DNA of 64,000 nt from an uncultured Fodinibius sp. (GCA_913056235.1 CAJXMW010000001.1:310001-374000); one strand, 5' to 3'. Shown: positions 1 to 9,436, numbered from the stretch's first letter. Translations and numbers: made by a program. Notes: generated from the letters alone by a model not told the origin.

Positions 1-321
1 TTCTCACAAGGTGCCTGTCTCACCACGGAATACGCGGCCCGACATCCCGGGCGGTTTGGTGCAATTGTGGGATTCAGCGGTGGACTCATTGGCCAGCACG
101 TAGATCCAAAAAATTACAGCGGGTCGATGGAGCAAACGCCCGTTTTCCTGGGATGCAGCGACCGCGATCCGCACATCCCAAAGGAACGCGTGGATGAAAC
201 TGAACAGGTCTTTCAGCAGCTCAATGCTGATGTCACCAAACGTATTTACGAAGGTATGGGGCATACAGTCAATAAAGATGAGATTGAGTTTGTGGATGGG
301 CTGATCAGCAAAATCCGGTAA
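1..321 (+). CDS. alpha/beta hydrolase of the carboxylesterase/phospholipase family, C-terminal part
   Basis: The gene is cut by the window start; the reading frame is open from base 1 and ends at the TAA at 319-321, about 106 residues. The first residues read FSQG, the rest of the GFSQG nucleophile elbow of the PF02230 carboxylesterase/phospholipase family, so the catalytic serine is codon 2 visible here. The acid is likely the Asp in CSDRDPHIP and the base the His in GMGHTVN, both at the spacing usual for the family. This is a small cytosolic esterase family with broad ester substrates; the true substrate cannot be told. The upstream neighbour is not visible. Confidence 0.85.
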   Translation, partial: FSQGACLTTEYAARHPGRFGAIVGFSGGLIGQHVDPKNYSGSMEQTPVFLGCSDRDPHIPKERVDETEQVFQQLNADVTKRIYEGMGHTVNKDEIEFVDGLISKIR

Positions 322-543
322 CTTAATTTATAGTAGATTTGCTCTATTTTGATACTCCTCGTTACTTTCATTCCTCGAACTGACTATTTGAAAGGTATTT
401 TCACCTGCAGCTCCATAGTTACTCTTATCCCGTGAACCACTGGGAGTCTTAAATACCTTACTTGAAATATATCTCACCCAGAGACTGTTTTTTATTCCGC
501 CAAGCTGTAGATTACGTATTCCGCAATAACGAATCTATTTGTC

Positions 544-2115
544 ATGGATGTTTTATGGGTCGGTGTGGCCTTTCTTTTTGGGATACTTGTTTCTCGTATC
601 AAGCTGCCGCCACTGGTTGGTTACCTGGCAGCCGGGGCCGCACTATCGGCTTACGGCTACGAGGCGGGAGCGGCCCTGCACGAAATTGCTCACTTAGGCG
701 TCCTTTTTTTACTGTTTACGGTGGGGCTGCACCTTCGGCTGAAAAATATCATACGTATCGAAGTTATTGGCACCGGCGGCATCCATCTGCTCATTAGTAC
801 ACTGATTTTTCTCCCGATTACTATTATACTGGGATATTCCCTCGGTGCCTCACTCATAATAAGTATTGTTCTTAGTTTTTCGAGCACAGTACTTACAGCC
901 AAGAGCCTGGAGCGACGCAGTGAGCTGGGGGCCTTCCATGGCCGCGTGGCGATTGGAATTTTAATCCTGCAAGATATCGTGGCTATTGCCCTGCTGGGAC
1001 TTACCAGCGGCGCGTCCCCTTCTCCGTGGAGCCTCGCTCTACTGGGATTACCTCTGATTCGACCGGCTATTATAAAAATTGTTGAGCTCAGTGAGGAAGA
1101 AGAACTCAAGCTGCTTTTTGCGCTCATGCTGGCACTGGGAGGCGGAGCACTTTTTGAGGGCGTTGGGTTATCTTCTGAACTTGGTGCGTTGATTTCCGGC
1201 ATGCTACTTTCGGGTCACCCCGTTGCCGATGATCTATCTAAAAAACTCTGGGGACTCAAAGAGGCCTTTCTGGTTGGCTTTTTCCTGGAAGTAGGATTAA
1301 CAGGTTTGCCGACGTTACAGGATTTTTATCTGGTCTTGGCAGCTCTTGCCATCCTTCCGCTAAAGTCCGTGCTATTTTTTGGACTTATGCTTCTGTTCAA
1401 ACTACGAGCGCGTACTTCCTTCATAGCAACCATATCACTGACTTCCTACAGCGAATTTACTTTGATCGCCGGCACTGTAGCCGCTTCGGCCGGCTTCATA
1501 CCACCCGGTGTGGTTATCGCTTTTGCCCTTTTGACAGCAATTTCATTTGCTCTCAACGCTCCACTGGCAATCTGGGAAGAGCAGCTTTGGAAACGAATAG
1601 AGATGGCACTCAGCAAATTTGAACGAAATGTTCCACACCCGGACCAGCAAATTATCTCACTGGGCTCAGCTGAATACCTGGTTGTTGGAATGGGCAATGC
1701 CGGACAAGCAGCGTATGATCATCTCAAGAGCCAAGAAAAATATGTCGCAGGCATGGATATCGACCCAGCACGCATTGAGCGAAACCTACAAGAGGGACGC
1801 CGCGTCATTTACGGCGACATGCAGGATGTTGAACTCTGGGATAACCTGGATCTAAGCCACCTGCGATCGGTGATTCTTGCAATTGGAACCCCAGAATCAA
1901 AAGTAAATGCCACAAAATATCTCCGCTCTAATAAATACGAGGGGTCCATTTTGGCCCTTACCATGCAAGAGGATGAGCAAATTGCCCTTAGCAGAGCCGG
2001 CGCCAGTGCCGTGTGCCTGCCCATCACTGAGGCTGGCCGTAAATTGGCAGAGTTAAGCATATCGAATGATATCACTCCAGACGGAATGGTAATTGGCCCG
2101 GAGGTTACGAATTAG
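544..2115 (+). CDS. CPA2-family cation:proton antiporter with TrkA-N domain
   Basis: 523 residues. The first ~350 residues are strongly hydrophobic with the succession of membrane helices expected of the Na+/H+ exchanger domain (CPA2, KefB/YbaL-like), starting MDVLWVGVAFLFGIL and including a GALISGMLLSG helix. From about residue 377 a cytosolic TrkA-N/RCK nucleotide-binding domain follows, with the Rossmann glycine motif VVGMGNAG and an acidic beta-2 end (GMDIDP). Such proteins exchange K+ or Na+ for protons under nucleotide control and serve in pH or salt homeostasis. No TrkA-C domain is seen, since the protein ends soon after the Rossmann fold. The ATG at 544 directly precedes the first helix. 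A hairpin terminator follows the stop. Confidence 0.88.
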   Translation: MDVLWVGVAFLFGILVSRIKLPPLVGYLAAGAALSAYGYEAGAALHEIAHLGVLFLLFTVGLHLRLKNIIRIEVIGTGGIHLLISTLIFLPITIILGYSLGASLIISIVLSFSSTVLTAKSLERRSELGAFHGRVAIGILILQDIVAIALLGLTSGASPSPWSLALLGLPLIRPAIIKIVELSEEEELKLLFALMLALGGGALFEGVGLSSELGALISGMLLSGHPVADDLSKKLWGLKEAFLVGFFLEVGLTGLPTLQDFYLVLAALAILPLKSVLFFGLMLLFKLRARTSFIATISLTSYSEFTLIAGTVAASAGFIPPGVVIAFALLTAISFALNAPLAIWEEQLWKRIEMALSKFERNVPHPDQQIISLGSAEYLVVGMGNAGQAAYDHLKSQEKYVAGMDIDPARIERNLQEGRRVIYGDMQDVELWDNLDLSHLRSVILAIGTPESKVNATKYLRSNKYEGSILALTMQEDEQIALSRAGASAVCLPITEAGRKLAELSISNDITPDGMVIGPEVTN

Positions 2116-2123
2116 CTGCTATG

Positions 2124-2150
2124 TCCCCGGCACTTTAAAAGTGCCGGGGA
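2124..2150 (+). terminator. rho-independent terminator of the antiporter gene
   Basis: A G+C-rich stem (ccccggcac / gtgccgggg, with closing T-A pairs) lies nine bases after the antiporter stop and is followed by cttttcatttta. Stem and loop are visible directly; the T tract is interrupted, so efficiency is uncertain. Confidence 0.7.
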
Positions 2151-2384
2151 CTTTTCATTTTATTCCCTTCAATTCATTTGATATTCCTCGGAGTAACCTG
2201 CACAAATTTAAGGTTGGTATCTATTGCCTCAGCGTAGCTGCCTTTTAACGACAAAGAGTTATTTGGTCTCTTCCCCATCACGTCACTCCGAACATAGTGA
2301 GAAGTCTCAAATGAGATTATCGTCTATGCCTTGGATGGAAATAATTCACAGAGTGTTCTCGGTAGCTTATCATGGCAAGATCAA

Positions 2385-2816
2385 CTATTCCTCAGACAAG
2401 CTATCCAGCGCATTGGCGATCATCTCGGAAAGTACTTCCGTGTATCGATCCCCGAGCTGTTCTTGTTTATCTTGCAAAAGCGTATCCCATTTTTCTTCAA
2501 TATTAGCAGCCATGCTATTGCCCTTACTTGTACATACAATTGATTTTGCTCGTCCCTGTGATTCTTTTTCAACAAGTTGCCTCCGCTCCAGCTTCGCCAC
2601 CAATCGGGTGATGGTTGACGGTTTCAAATGTAACTTCCCGGCTAGCTGACTAGGCTGTACGCCCGGCTCTTGATGGACCAATAGCAGGATTAGCGCATGA
2701 GAAGAGGAGAGCCCTACGGTCGCAAAAACATCATCAGCCTCCTTGGAAAGCTTGCGCGACAAGGCGCCCGCTAGAAAAAAGAGATTTTCTTTTAAGATGC
2801 TTTCTGAGTCTGCCAT
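2385..2816 (-). CDS. MarR-family transcriptional regulator
   Basis: 143 residues, the usual size for MarR dimers. The winged helix-turn-helix sits around residues 45-105: LLVHQEPGVQPSQLAGKL, then LKPSTITRLVAKLERR as recognition helix, then a wing with KSIVCTSKG. Flanking helices form the dimer interface. MarR proteins are usually repressors released by small phenolic ligands or by oxidation; a single Cys lies in the wing, which could be redox active but this is inference. The gene is divergent from glgP's terminator side and convergent with the antiporter, so its target may be itself; a TTGYACATACAA-type motif occurs just upstream of its start and again inside the gene. Confidence 0.85.
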   Translation of the reverse strand: MADSESILKENLFFLAGALSRKLSKEADDVFATVGLSSSHALILLLVHQEPGVQPSQLAGKLHLKPSTITRLVAKLERRQLVEKESQGRAKSIVCTSKGNSMAANIEEKWDTLLQDKQEQLGDRYTEVLSEMIANALDSLSEE

Positions 2817-2833
2817 AATCTATTTTTATATGC

Positions 2834-2845
2834 TTGCACATACAA
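2834..2845. promoter_or_regulatory. possible operator of the MarR gene
   Basis: TTGCACATACAA lies 18 bases upstream of the MarR start codon, in its likely promoter. It has the TTG-N6-CAA dyad form common in MarR operators. A near-identical copy, TTGTACATACAA, lies at 2528-2539 inside the gene. The assignment as operator is inference from position and repetition. Confidence 0.35.
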
Positions 2846-2892
2846 TTATATAGAAGGATAGATTGAAAAGCAATGACAAAGAAAGGATAAAA

Positions 2893-2920
2893 TGCCGGGA
2901 ACTATTAACATCTCCCGGCA
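2893..2920 (-). terminator. rho-independent terminator of glgP
   Basis: An 8-bp perfect stem (tgccggga / tcccggca) with a 12-base loop lies just past the glgP stop. Read on the minus strand it is followed by ttttatcc. Its position and T tract fit termination of glgP transcripts. Confidence 0.65.
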
Positions 2921-2933
2921 CTGAACTCAGTTG

Positions 2934-5405
2934 TTACGATTGGTCGATATCTACGTCCCAAATACGTTCGCAATAATCTTTAATCGAACGGTCGGATGAG
3001 AAGTGTCCCATATTGGCGACATTGAGTATCGCTTTGCGGTTCCAGTCAAACTCATCACGGTAATTTTGCTCAATCTCGGCCTGTTTTTCTACATACTGCC
3101 GGAAATCGGCTAGCACCATAAAGTAATCCCCCTGGTTTAGGAGTGCATTGGTGATAGGGTGGAAAAGCTCCGGCTGGTCAGGACTAAAATACCCAGTGTG
3201 GATCTGGTCGAGGACTTTCTTGAGCTCCTTGTCAGACTTATAAATATCCTGTGGGTTATATCCCTGATCGCGGGTTTCTTCAATTTCATCCACCGTATGA
3301 CCAAAGATAAAGATATTCTCTTTACCCACTTGTTCACGGATTTCGATATTGGCTCCATCAAGAGTGCCAATCGTAAGCGCCCCGTTGAGAGCAAACTTCA
3401 TATTACCGGTGCCCGAAGCCTCCATTCCCGCCGTGGATATCTGCTCAGAAAGATTTGCGGCAGGAATCATCTTTTCAGCCAGCGATACACTATAATCCGG
3501 CAAGAAGAGCACTTTGAGTCGCCCATCCACATCGGGATCATTATTAATCTTATCGGCCACATTATTAATAAGCTTGATATGCAGCTTCGCCATGGTGTAG
3601 CCCGGAGCCGCCTTCCCGGCAAATAGCAACGTACGCGGTTCAATATCAGCATCGGGATTCTCTTTCATGCGGTTGTACAATGTAATGGCATGCATGACAG
3701 CCATCAGCTGACGCTTGTACTCATGAATACGTTTAATCTGGACATCAAAGATTGATTCCGGATTTACCGTCACGCCCATTGTATCCTGGATGTAATCGGC
3801 CAGTCGCTGCTTGTTGTGCAACTTAATGGCCTTAAACTGTTCTTGGAATTCTTCATCCTCGGCAAACTGCTCAATCTGCTGTAGCTGATCCAGATGGGTG
3901 ACCCACTCTTGCCCAATACGATCAGAAATAAGATCAGCCAACTCACGATTGCACTGCCGTAGCCAGCGCCGGGGGGTAATACCGTTGGTCACATTAGTAA
4001 ACTTCTCGGGAAAGTGTTCGGCGAAATCTCTGAAAATGGTCTTCTTCATCAGATTGCTGTGCAGCTTAGAAACGCCATTTACTTTTTTTGCACCCACAAT
4101 GCCCAGATTACCCATCCTGATGCGCGCATTCATATCATTGCTGATAATGCGCATACGGTTCTTTTTATGGCGCAGGTCTTCAGAGTCACTACTCACCTCT
4201 ATACTATTCATGAAACGCCGGTCGATTTCGCGGATAATCTGCACGTGCCGAGGCAACAAGTTCGACATCAACGACAAGGGCCACTTTTCCAATGCCTCCG
4301 GCATCAGCGTGTGGTTAGTGTAGTTCATGGTCTTTGAAACAATATCCCAGGCCGGCTCCCACTCCATGCCTTCGTTATCCATCAGCATGCGCATCATCTC
4401 CGGAATCGCCAGGTTGGGATGGGTATCGTTGCACTGCACGGCCATTTGTTCAGGAATCTTTCGAAGGTCGCTGAACTGTTTCTTGAAACGCCTCATAGCA
4501 TCCTGCAGCGATGCTGATACCAGAAAATATTCCTGCTTTAGCCGCAGCTCCTGTCCCTTGAATACTTTGTCATTGGGATAAAGTACGCGCGAAATATTCT
4601 CTTCCAGCAGGTTATTGCGAACGGCATCAATGTAATCACCTTGATTAAAGCTCTTGAGATCAAAGCCTTCATCCGAGGTAGCCTTCCAGAGACGCAAATT
4701 GTTTACCGTATCGTTTTGAAAGCCGGGTATAGGCGTATCATAAGCCAGCGCCTTTACGTTGTGCGTATTAACCCAGTCGAAATGCAGACGACCATTGCCA
4801 TCTTCGCTGGTGGTCGTTTCCCCATAGAATTTTACCGAGTACTTCTTCTTGGGACGCACGACGCTCCAGGGATAACCGTATTGAAGCCATAGATCCGGCT
4901 TCTCGACCTGCCAACCATCTACAATATCCTGATCAAAAATGCCATAGTCGTAACGGATACCATAGCCCAGCGCGGGAACACCGAGTGTGGCCATCGAATC
5001 CAGGAAACATGCCGCAAGCCGGCCGAGCCCACCATTACCGAGGCCCGCATCCACCTCGGCCTCACGCACCTTGTCATAGTCAAAGCCTAGATCCTCGATC
5101 GCTTCGGCCGCCACATCCTGCAATCCCAGGTTAATTAGCATATTGTCCATCAGGCGACCGATAAGATATTCCATCGACAGGTAATACACCCGCTTCGACT
5201 CGTTCTGATAGTAGCTTTGCTGGGTGTCGATCCAGCGGTCATGCAGGCGATCCATCACGGCCAGCACTACGCTCCGGTAATTATCCCATTCGGTGGACGA
5301 ATATTTATCTTTGGCTAGCGAGTAGTGAAGGTGCTGCTTGATATCCTCGCGGAAAGAATCAACATCCATTCCTGTTCGAGGATTGAGATCTGTATTAATC
5401 GACAT
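2934..5405 (-). CDS. glgP: glycogen/alpha-glucan phosphorylase
   Basis: 823 residues, full length for GT35 phosphorylases of the GlgP type. It releases glucose 1-phosphate from the non-reducing ends of alpha-1,4-glucans using pyridoxal phosphate in the cytosol. The PLP-lysine motif EASGTGNMKFALNG is at about residues 662-675, followed by the conserved GALTIGTLDGANIEI stretch, and the N-terminal YYLSMEYLIGR and GLGNGGLGRLAACFLDS motifs are intact. The ATG at 5405 gives MSINTDLNP, a normal start. It is monocistronic, with a terminator downstream and a 400-base gap upstream. A starch-synthase-like N-domain protein near 63 kb may touch the same storage metabolism. Confidence 0.97.
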   Translation of the reverse strand: MSINTDLNPRTGMDVDSFREDIKQHLHYSLAKDKYSSTEWDNYRSVVLAVMDRLHDRWIDTQQSYYQNESKRVYYLSMEYLIGRLMDNMLINLGLQDVAAEAIEDLGFDYDKVREAEVDAGLGNGGLGRLAACFLDSMATLGVPALGYGIRYDYGIFDQDIVDGWQVEKPDLWLQYGYPWSVVRPKKKYSVKFYGETTTSEDGNGRLHFDWVNTHNVKALAYDTPIPGFQNDTVNNLRLWKATSDEGFDLKSFNQGDYIDAVRNNLLEENISRVLYPNDKVFKGQELRLKQEYFLVSASLQDAMRRFKKQFSDLRKIPEQMAVQCNDTHPNLAIPEMMRMLMDNEGMEWEPAWDIVSKTMNYTNHTLMPEALEKWPLSLMSNLLPRHVQIIREIDRRFMNSIEVSSDSEDLRHKKNRMRIISNDMNARIRMGNLGIVGAKKVNGVSKLHSNLMKKTIFRDFAEHFPEKFTNVTNGITPRRWLRQCNRELADLISDRIGQEWVTHLDQLQQIEQFAEDEEFQEQFKAIKLHNKQRLADYIQDTMGVTVNPESIFDVQIKRIHEYKRQLMAVMHAITLYNRMKENPDADIEPRTLLFAGKAAPGYTMAKLHIKLINNVADKINNDPDVDGRLKVLFLPDYSVSLAEKMIPAANLSEQISTAGMEASGTGNMKFALNGALTIGTLDGANIEIREQVGKENIFIFGHTVDEIEETRDQGYNPQDIYKSDKELKKVLDQIHTGYFSPDQPELFHPITNALLNQGDYFMVLADFRQYVEKQAEIEQNYRDEFDWNRKAILNVANMGHFSSDRSIKDYCERIWDVDIDQS

Positions 5406-5809
5406 GAAAATCTGCTCTATTTATAAAAAATTTGATTGACGTCTATTATAAATGAATAATTAAGAATTAGGAAACTATTTTTACAAGAGACCCATAACTG
5501 GAAGGGAACTCAGCCAAAAAAATTTTCGCTGTAACCTTTTACTACACTGGGCCCTGACGGTCTTCAAGCGAACTTCCATCAGCAAAACAGTTCGGTTTAG
5601 AATCAATGAGTGTCACACTACCCCTCAGGTCTTACTTTAATAAAACCGTATCATATCGCACAACAACAAAATAAATAGGTGACAAATACATTCCTGTAAA
5701 GGTTTAATTACAAGTTTATTCAGCTTGAAAAAGATGTGAATAACTATAACAAAAAAGCAGGAACAACATAGCTAGATAAACTGAACGGGGAAGTCAATAA
5801 AGGTTAGCC
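5406..5809. other. 404-base intergenic region, no gene seen
   Basis: The region lies upstream of glgP and downstream of ispE. It is A+T-rich and holds no convincing ORF, tRNA or terminator. It should contain the glgP promoter, but I cannot fix one. A single DnaA-box-like nonamer (TTATTCACA on the minus strand) at 5735-5743 is the only recognisable word, and one copy means little. Confidence 0.5.
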
Positions 5810-6685
5810 TCATCCCTTCCGATAAATCCCATAATCCGGTGAAAACCCGGGCTTGGTCATGCTGGCCGGGAGGTCCAATTCCAGAAAGGTCTTATACGCA
5901 TCGGTGGCTACAAAATTTTGCTCAAAAATACCATACACCGCCGATCCGCTACCGGTCATAGAGGCATAGGTAGCTCCAAGCTCGTACATCTGGTCTTTGA
6001 GATTACCCGACACATGAATCCGTGGGAACACCGCCTGCTCCAGGTCGTTGGTGAGCATATATTGCCACTCATCAATCTCAGTTTCAGTAAGCGTTTTTTC
6101 GAGGTCAAAATCAGGCTCGGGATTGGGTGCACAGTATTCGTAGGCCTCTTCGGTGCTGCTCTGTTCGTTGGGATAGCATGCCACAATCCAGTGGTTGGGC
6201 TGAATATCCAGCGGCTCAATTTCGTGGCCAATTCCGCGGGCAATTCCGGTTTGCCCCTTAATAAAAAACGGCACATCGGCACCAATATCGCGACTCAGGT
6301 CAATGAGCTCATCATCGGTGAGACCCATTTTCTCGATCTTATTGAGCATACGCAGAGTGAGAGCGGCGTTGCTGCTGCCTCCACCAAGGCCGGCGCCAAT
6401 CGGGATACGCTTGTCCACGCGTATCAGGTAGTTACTTTTGAGTCCGACATATCGGTCTAATACTGCAATTGCCTGATTGATAAGATTACCATCGTCGGTG
6501 GGGATGCGATCGTCGCTGAGCTCGAGTTTCATTTCCGGCGCCTGACGCACCTCAAAATGGTCACGCCAGTCAAGGAAGGCAAATCCAGTTTCAATTGCGT
6601 GATAACCAGTAGGCAGGCGCTCCAGGACGTGAAGTCCCAGATTTATTTTTGAGTATGAGTCAGCAATCCAAGTTTCTTTGGACAT
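5810..6685 (-). CDS. ispE: 4-diphosphocytidyl-2-C-methyl-D-erythritol kinase
   Basis: 291 residues, typical length. IspE phosphorylates CDP-methylerythritol at the 2-hydroxyl in the non-mevalonate isoprenoid pathway. The GHMP-kinase ATP-binding motif PIGAGLGGGSSNAA is at about residues 93-107; the N-terminal SKINLGLHV with its catalytic Lys and a second glycine-rich SMTGSGSAVYG motif near residue 240 are present. The start ATG at 6685 (MSKETWIADSYSKINLGL) places the motif as in other family members. The gene lies between glgP and the cca-like gene in the same direction, but gaps of 170 bases or more suggest separate transcription. Confidence 0.97.
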   Translation of the reverse strand: MSKETWIADSYSKINLGLHVLERLPTGYHAIETGFAFLDWRDHFEVRQAPEMKLELSDDRIPTDDGNLINQAIAVLDRYVGLKSNYLIRVDKRIPIGAGLGGGSSNAALTLRMLNKIEKMGLTDDELIDLSRDIGADVPFFIKGQTGIARGIGHEIEPLDIQPNHWIVACYPNEQSSTEEAYEYCAPNPEPDFDLEKTLTETEIDEWQYMLTNDLEQAVFPRIHVSGNLKDQMYELGATYASMTGSGSAVYGIFEQNFVATDAYKTFLELDLPASMTKPGFSPDYGIYRKG

Positions 6686-6762
6686 AAATAATTCTTCAAT
6701 TAATAGAAATTAACTAATAAAGGTGCAGTACATTTCAGAAGTGTGCTACACCTAAATTCTAC

Positions 6763-6840
6763 AAACCCTGCAGATTTCTTTACTACAAAAGTCTTTTTGT
6801 TCTGGTTACCATCTCTAAAAAAACAAAACCTGCAGGGTTT
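6763..6840. repeat. inverted repeat aaaccctgcag, ispE-cca gap
   Basis: Two perfect 11-base arms, aaaccctgcag at 6763-6773 and its complement at 6830-6840, are separated by 56 bases. The arms are themselves centred on ctgcag. It resembles short intergenic palindromes scattered through Bacteroidota genomes; function unknown. Confidence 0.55.
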
Positions 6841-6855
6841 ACAGGTATTTAATTC

Positions 6856-8271
6856 TTAATTCACAAACTGATCTTTGATCTTCAGCATGTAATTATAGGC
6901 CGCGTCGTGCTCGTTGGGAATATCGCCTTCCAAAATGGCTTCTTTGATGGCATCTTTAATATCACCGATCACCGGCCCGGGATCCAGATCCAGTGCTTCC
7001 ATAATCTCATCACCACTCACTGGGTTCGTCCAGTTGCGAATGCGGTCCTTTTTTTCTACTTCTTCGATCTTCTCTTCAACATGATCAAAATTTTGGTTGT
7101 ACCGCTTCACTTTGTAATCATTCTTGCTGGTAATATCGGCACGGCACAGCATCATCAGGTCATCAATATCGTCACCCGCCTCATAAATCAATCGACGCAC
7201 TGCGCTGTCAGTCACATCATCGGAAACCAGCGCAATGGGACGCAGGTGCAGGCGAACAAGCTTTCGCACATAGCGCATACGTTCGTCTAAAGGTAATCCC
7301 AACCGGCGAAAAATCGGCTCTACCCACTTAGCGCCTAACGCGTCATGGCCATGAAACGTCCAGCCGGTACCTTTCACGAACTTCTGGGTTGGCGGTTTGG
7401 CGATATCGTGCATGATGGCTGCCCAGCGCAGCCAAAGATCACCGTCATCCATCTCGGCAACATTATCAAGCACTTTGAGCGTATGCCAAAAGTTATCTTT
7501 ATGACGTACGCCCCGAACCTCCTCCACACCATGGAGCTCAACGAGTTCAGGAAAAAAGTGCTCCAGTAATCCCGTTTTGAAGAGGTGGTTAAAACCGATG
7601 GACGGCTTCGGCGCTAGCACAATTTTATTGAGCTCTTCGATGATGCGCTCCTTGGAAATAATCTCAATGCGCTCGGCCATCTCTTCGATGCCACGGTACG
7701 TTTGCTCCTCGATATCGAACTGCAGTTCGGTGGCAAAGCGGATGGCTCGCATCATCCGCAATGGGTCGTCTTCGAACGTCTTGAGCGGATCCACCGGCGT
7801 CCGAATCAGCTTCTTTTTTAAATCCTGAATACCGTTAAAGGGATCCAACAACTGCCCGTAATTTTCTTTGTTGAGTGACCAAGAGAGCGCATTAATGGTA
7901 AAATCGCGCCGCATCTGGTCATCTTCCATCGTACCATTTTCTACTATTGGTTTTCGGGAATCACTGCGGTAGCTCTCCTTGCGCGCACCCACAAATTCGA
8001 GATCGAGGTCATTGTACTTAATGTGCGCGGTGCCAAACTGCTTGAATACCGATAGATTATCGGTGCCTAGCTTCTCGGCTACTTTTTGGGCCAGCTCAAT
8101 GCCAGAACCGATGGTCACAAAATCAATATCGAGCTCGTCGGCATCTTTTGTTCGCTTAAGGTAAAAATCTCGCACATAGCCGCCTACGACATACACGTCC
8201 TGATCGACTGCTTCACCGGCAGCAGAAATCACATCAAATACTTCGTTATGGGTTGGATCAATATCGTTCAC
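6856..8271 (-). CDS. CCA tRNA nucleotidyltransferase / poly(A) polymerase family protein with HD domain
   Basis: 471 residues. The N-terminal class II nucleotidyltransferase head is seen in VYVVGGYVRDFYL (about residues 26-38) and the metal-binding DIDFVTIG; the neck RRDFTINAL and the RFATEL element follow. A C-terminal HD phosphohydrolase domain has H..HD (RHKDNFWHTLKVLDN, AAIMHDIAKPP near residue 285). The enzyme probably adds or repairs CCA at tRNA 3' ends; bacterial poly(A) polymerase is the alternative within the same family and cannot be excluded by sequence reading. The HD domain may add 2',3'-cyclic phosphodiesterase activity, as known for the E. coli relative. Confidence 0.92.
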   Translation of the reverse strand: MNDIDPTHNEVFDVISAAGEAVDQDVYVVGGYVRDFYLKRTKDADELDIDFVTIGSGIELAQKVAEKLGTDNLSVFKQFGTAHIKYNDLDLEFVGARKESYRSDSRKPIVENGTMEDDQMRRDFTINALSWSLNKENYGQLLDPFNGIQDLKKKLIRTPVDPLKTFEDDPLRMMRAIRFATELQFDIEEQTYRGIEEMAERIEIISKERIIEELNKIVLAPKPSIGFNHLFKTGLLEHFFPELVELHGVEEVRGVRHKDNFWHTLKVLDNVAEMDDGDLWLRWAAIMHDIAKPPTQKFVKGTGWTFHGHDALGAKWVEPIFRRLGLPLDERMRYVRKLVRLHLRPIALVSDDVTDSAVRRLIYEAGDDIDDLMMLCRADITSKNDYKVKRYNQNFDHVEEKIEEVEKKDRIRNWTNPVSGDEIMEALDLDPGPVIGDIKDAIKEAILEGDIPNEHDAAYNYMLKIKDQFVN

Positions 8272-8362
8272 AGGCTTGAAAAGCTTTTAGGTCTACAATA
8301 CACAAAAATTAATCTTTGTCAGAGAATACAATTATTACAGAGTATGCGTTTTTGCGCCATCA

Positions 8363-9388
8363 GTGGACTTTAAAACGAGCGTAAAAATAAGAACAAATCT
8401 ACTTGCTTTCAGGTATTCTTTGCATAATCTTTTAGCCGATCCAAAAGACAATATTATTGTGAAATCTTCTGCCAAAAATGCGCTCCGTATCAGCTTGGGC
8501 GTCTCCTTTATCTCGCTGGCACTCAAGGTCAGCGGCTTCTGGATTACCAGCTCCACCACAGCCCTGTCGGATGCCGCCGAATCGATTATCCATGTGCTAG
8601 CCGTATCCTTTGTGTATTACGGACTATTGCTGAGCACTAAGCCCGCTGATGACAAGCATCTGTATGGGCACGAGCGCGTCGAGTTTTTATCCGTGGGAAT
8701 CGAGGGAGCCGTCATTACGCTGGCCGGCATCACCATTATCTATCAATCTATCGAAAACTATCTCTATGGTCATGAGCTTAAAGAACTGATGAGCGGCGTA
8801 TACCTGGTGGGCGGTGCGGGGCTCATCAACCTTGCACTGGGCAATTACTTGCTTAAGGTCGGCCGTCGCGAAGAAAACATGATGGTGATAAGCAATGCCA
8901 AGCACACGCTCACTGATGTCTGGACCAGTGCCGGTGCGGTGATTACCCTGCTAATCATCAAGTTCACCAATTATATTATTCTAGACTCTATCGTGGCCAT
9001 TGGGCTTGCCTTTTACATCATGTACGAGGCATTTAAGCTGCTCAAGTACTCCATTGACGGCCTCATGGATTCCCGGGACCCAAGCGTGGACAACGCCATC
9101 CGCAAAGAGCTTGAAAATGAACTTCCCGGATCCATGATCGATGTGCACAACCTGCGCCACCGGACCACCGGCAATACCACCTGGATTGAGTTTCATGCCG
9201 TTTTCAGGGAAAACGTAAACCTTGAAAAAGCTCACGACGATGCTACCCTGCTGGAAAAACGACTTATCAATGCAGTACAGGGTGATGTCATCGTCACCAT
9301 CCATCTGGAGCCGGAAGGGCATCACGAGGATGTACACGATACGCTTAAGGACGCTGATCAGGATCGTCCCCTGCAGGATTTTATATAG
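8363..9388 (+). CDS. cation diffusion facilitator (CDF) family metal transporter
   Basis: 341 residues from the GTG at 8363; a GTG at 8459 (MKSSAKNALRISLG) gives an N-terminus closer to the family norm and may be the real start. The protein has six membrane helices and a C-terminal cytosolic domain, and exports divalent metals such as Zn2+ or Fe2+ against protons. Site A residues are partly visible: TM5 has HTLTDVW (H-x3-D), while TM2 reads SDAAES, so the second TM2 aspartate of YiiP-type proteins is absent and a Glu lies one residue earlier, as in a wide clade of CDFs. The tail is His/Asp-rich (EGHHEDVHD), likely metal binding. It is divergent from the cca-like gene. Confidence 0.9.
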   Translation: MDFKTSVKIRTNLLAFRYSLHNLLADPKDNIIVKSSAKNALRISLGVSFISLALKVSGFWITSSTTALSDAAESIIHVLAVSFVYYGLLLSTKPADDKHLYGHERVEFLSVGIEGAVITLAGITIIYQSIENYLYGHELKELMSGVYLVGGAGLINLALGNYLLKVGRREENMMVISNAKHTLTDVWTSAGAVITLLIIKFTNYIILDSIVAIGLAFYIMYEAFKLLKYSIDGLMDSRDPSVDNAIRKELENELPGSMIDVHNLRHRTTGNTTWIEFHAVFRENVNLEKAHDDATLLEKRLINAVQGDVIVTIHLEPEGHHEDVHDTLKDADQDRPLQDFI

Positions 9389-9407
9389 AACTAGTCATGA
9401 GTAGATT

Positions 9408-9431
9408 AGCCCCGGGATTCATCCCGGGGTT
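9408..9431. terminator. shared hairpin between convergent genes
   Basis: An 8-bp perfect stem, ccccggga / tcccgggg with loop ttca, plus two weaker closing pairs, sits between the convergent CDF and nucleotidyltransferase genes. T tracts are poor on both sides, so it may be either a bidirectional terminator or a repeat palindrome. Confidence 0.45.
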
Positions 9432-9436
9432 CCAAT

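Noticed and set aside
4-264. Minus-strand frame over the hydrolase fragment
   Set aside because: The plus strand carries clear hydrolase motifs; this is its complement.
5735-5743. DnaA-box-like TTATTCACA on the minus strand
   Set aside because: A single copy in A+T-rich DNA, with no cluster, no dnaA and no unwinding element; not evidence for an origin.
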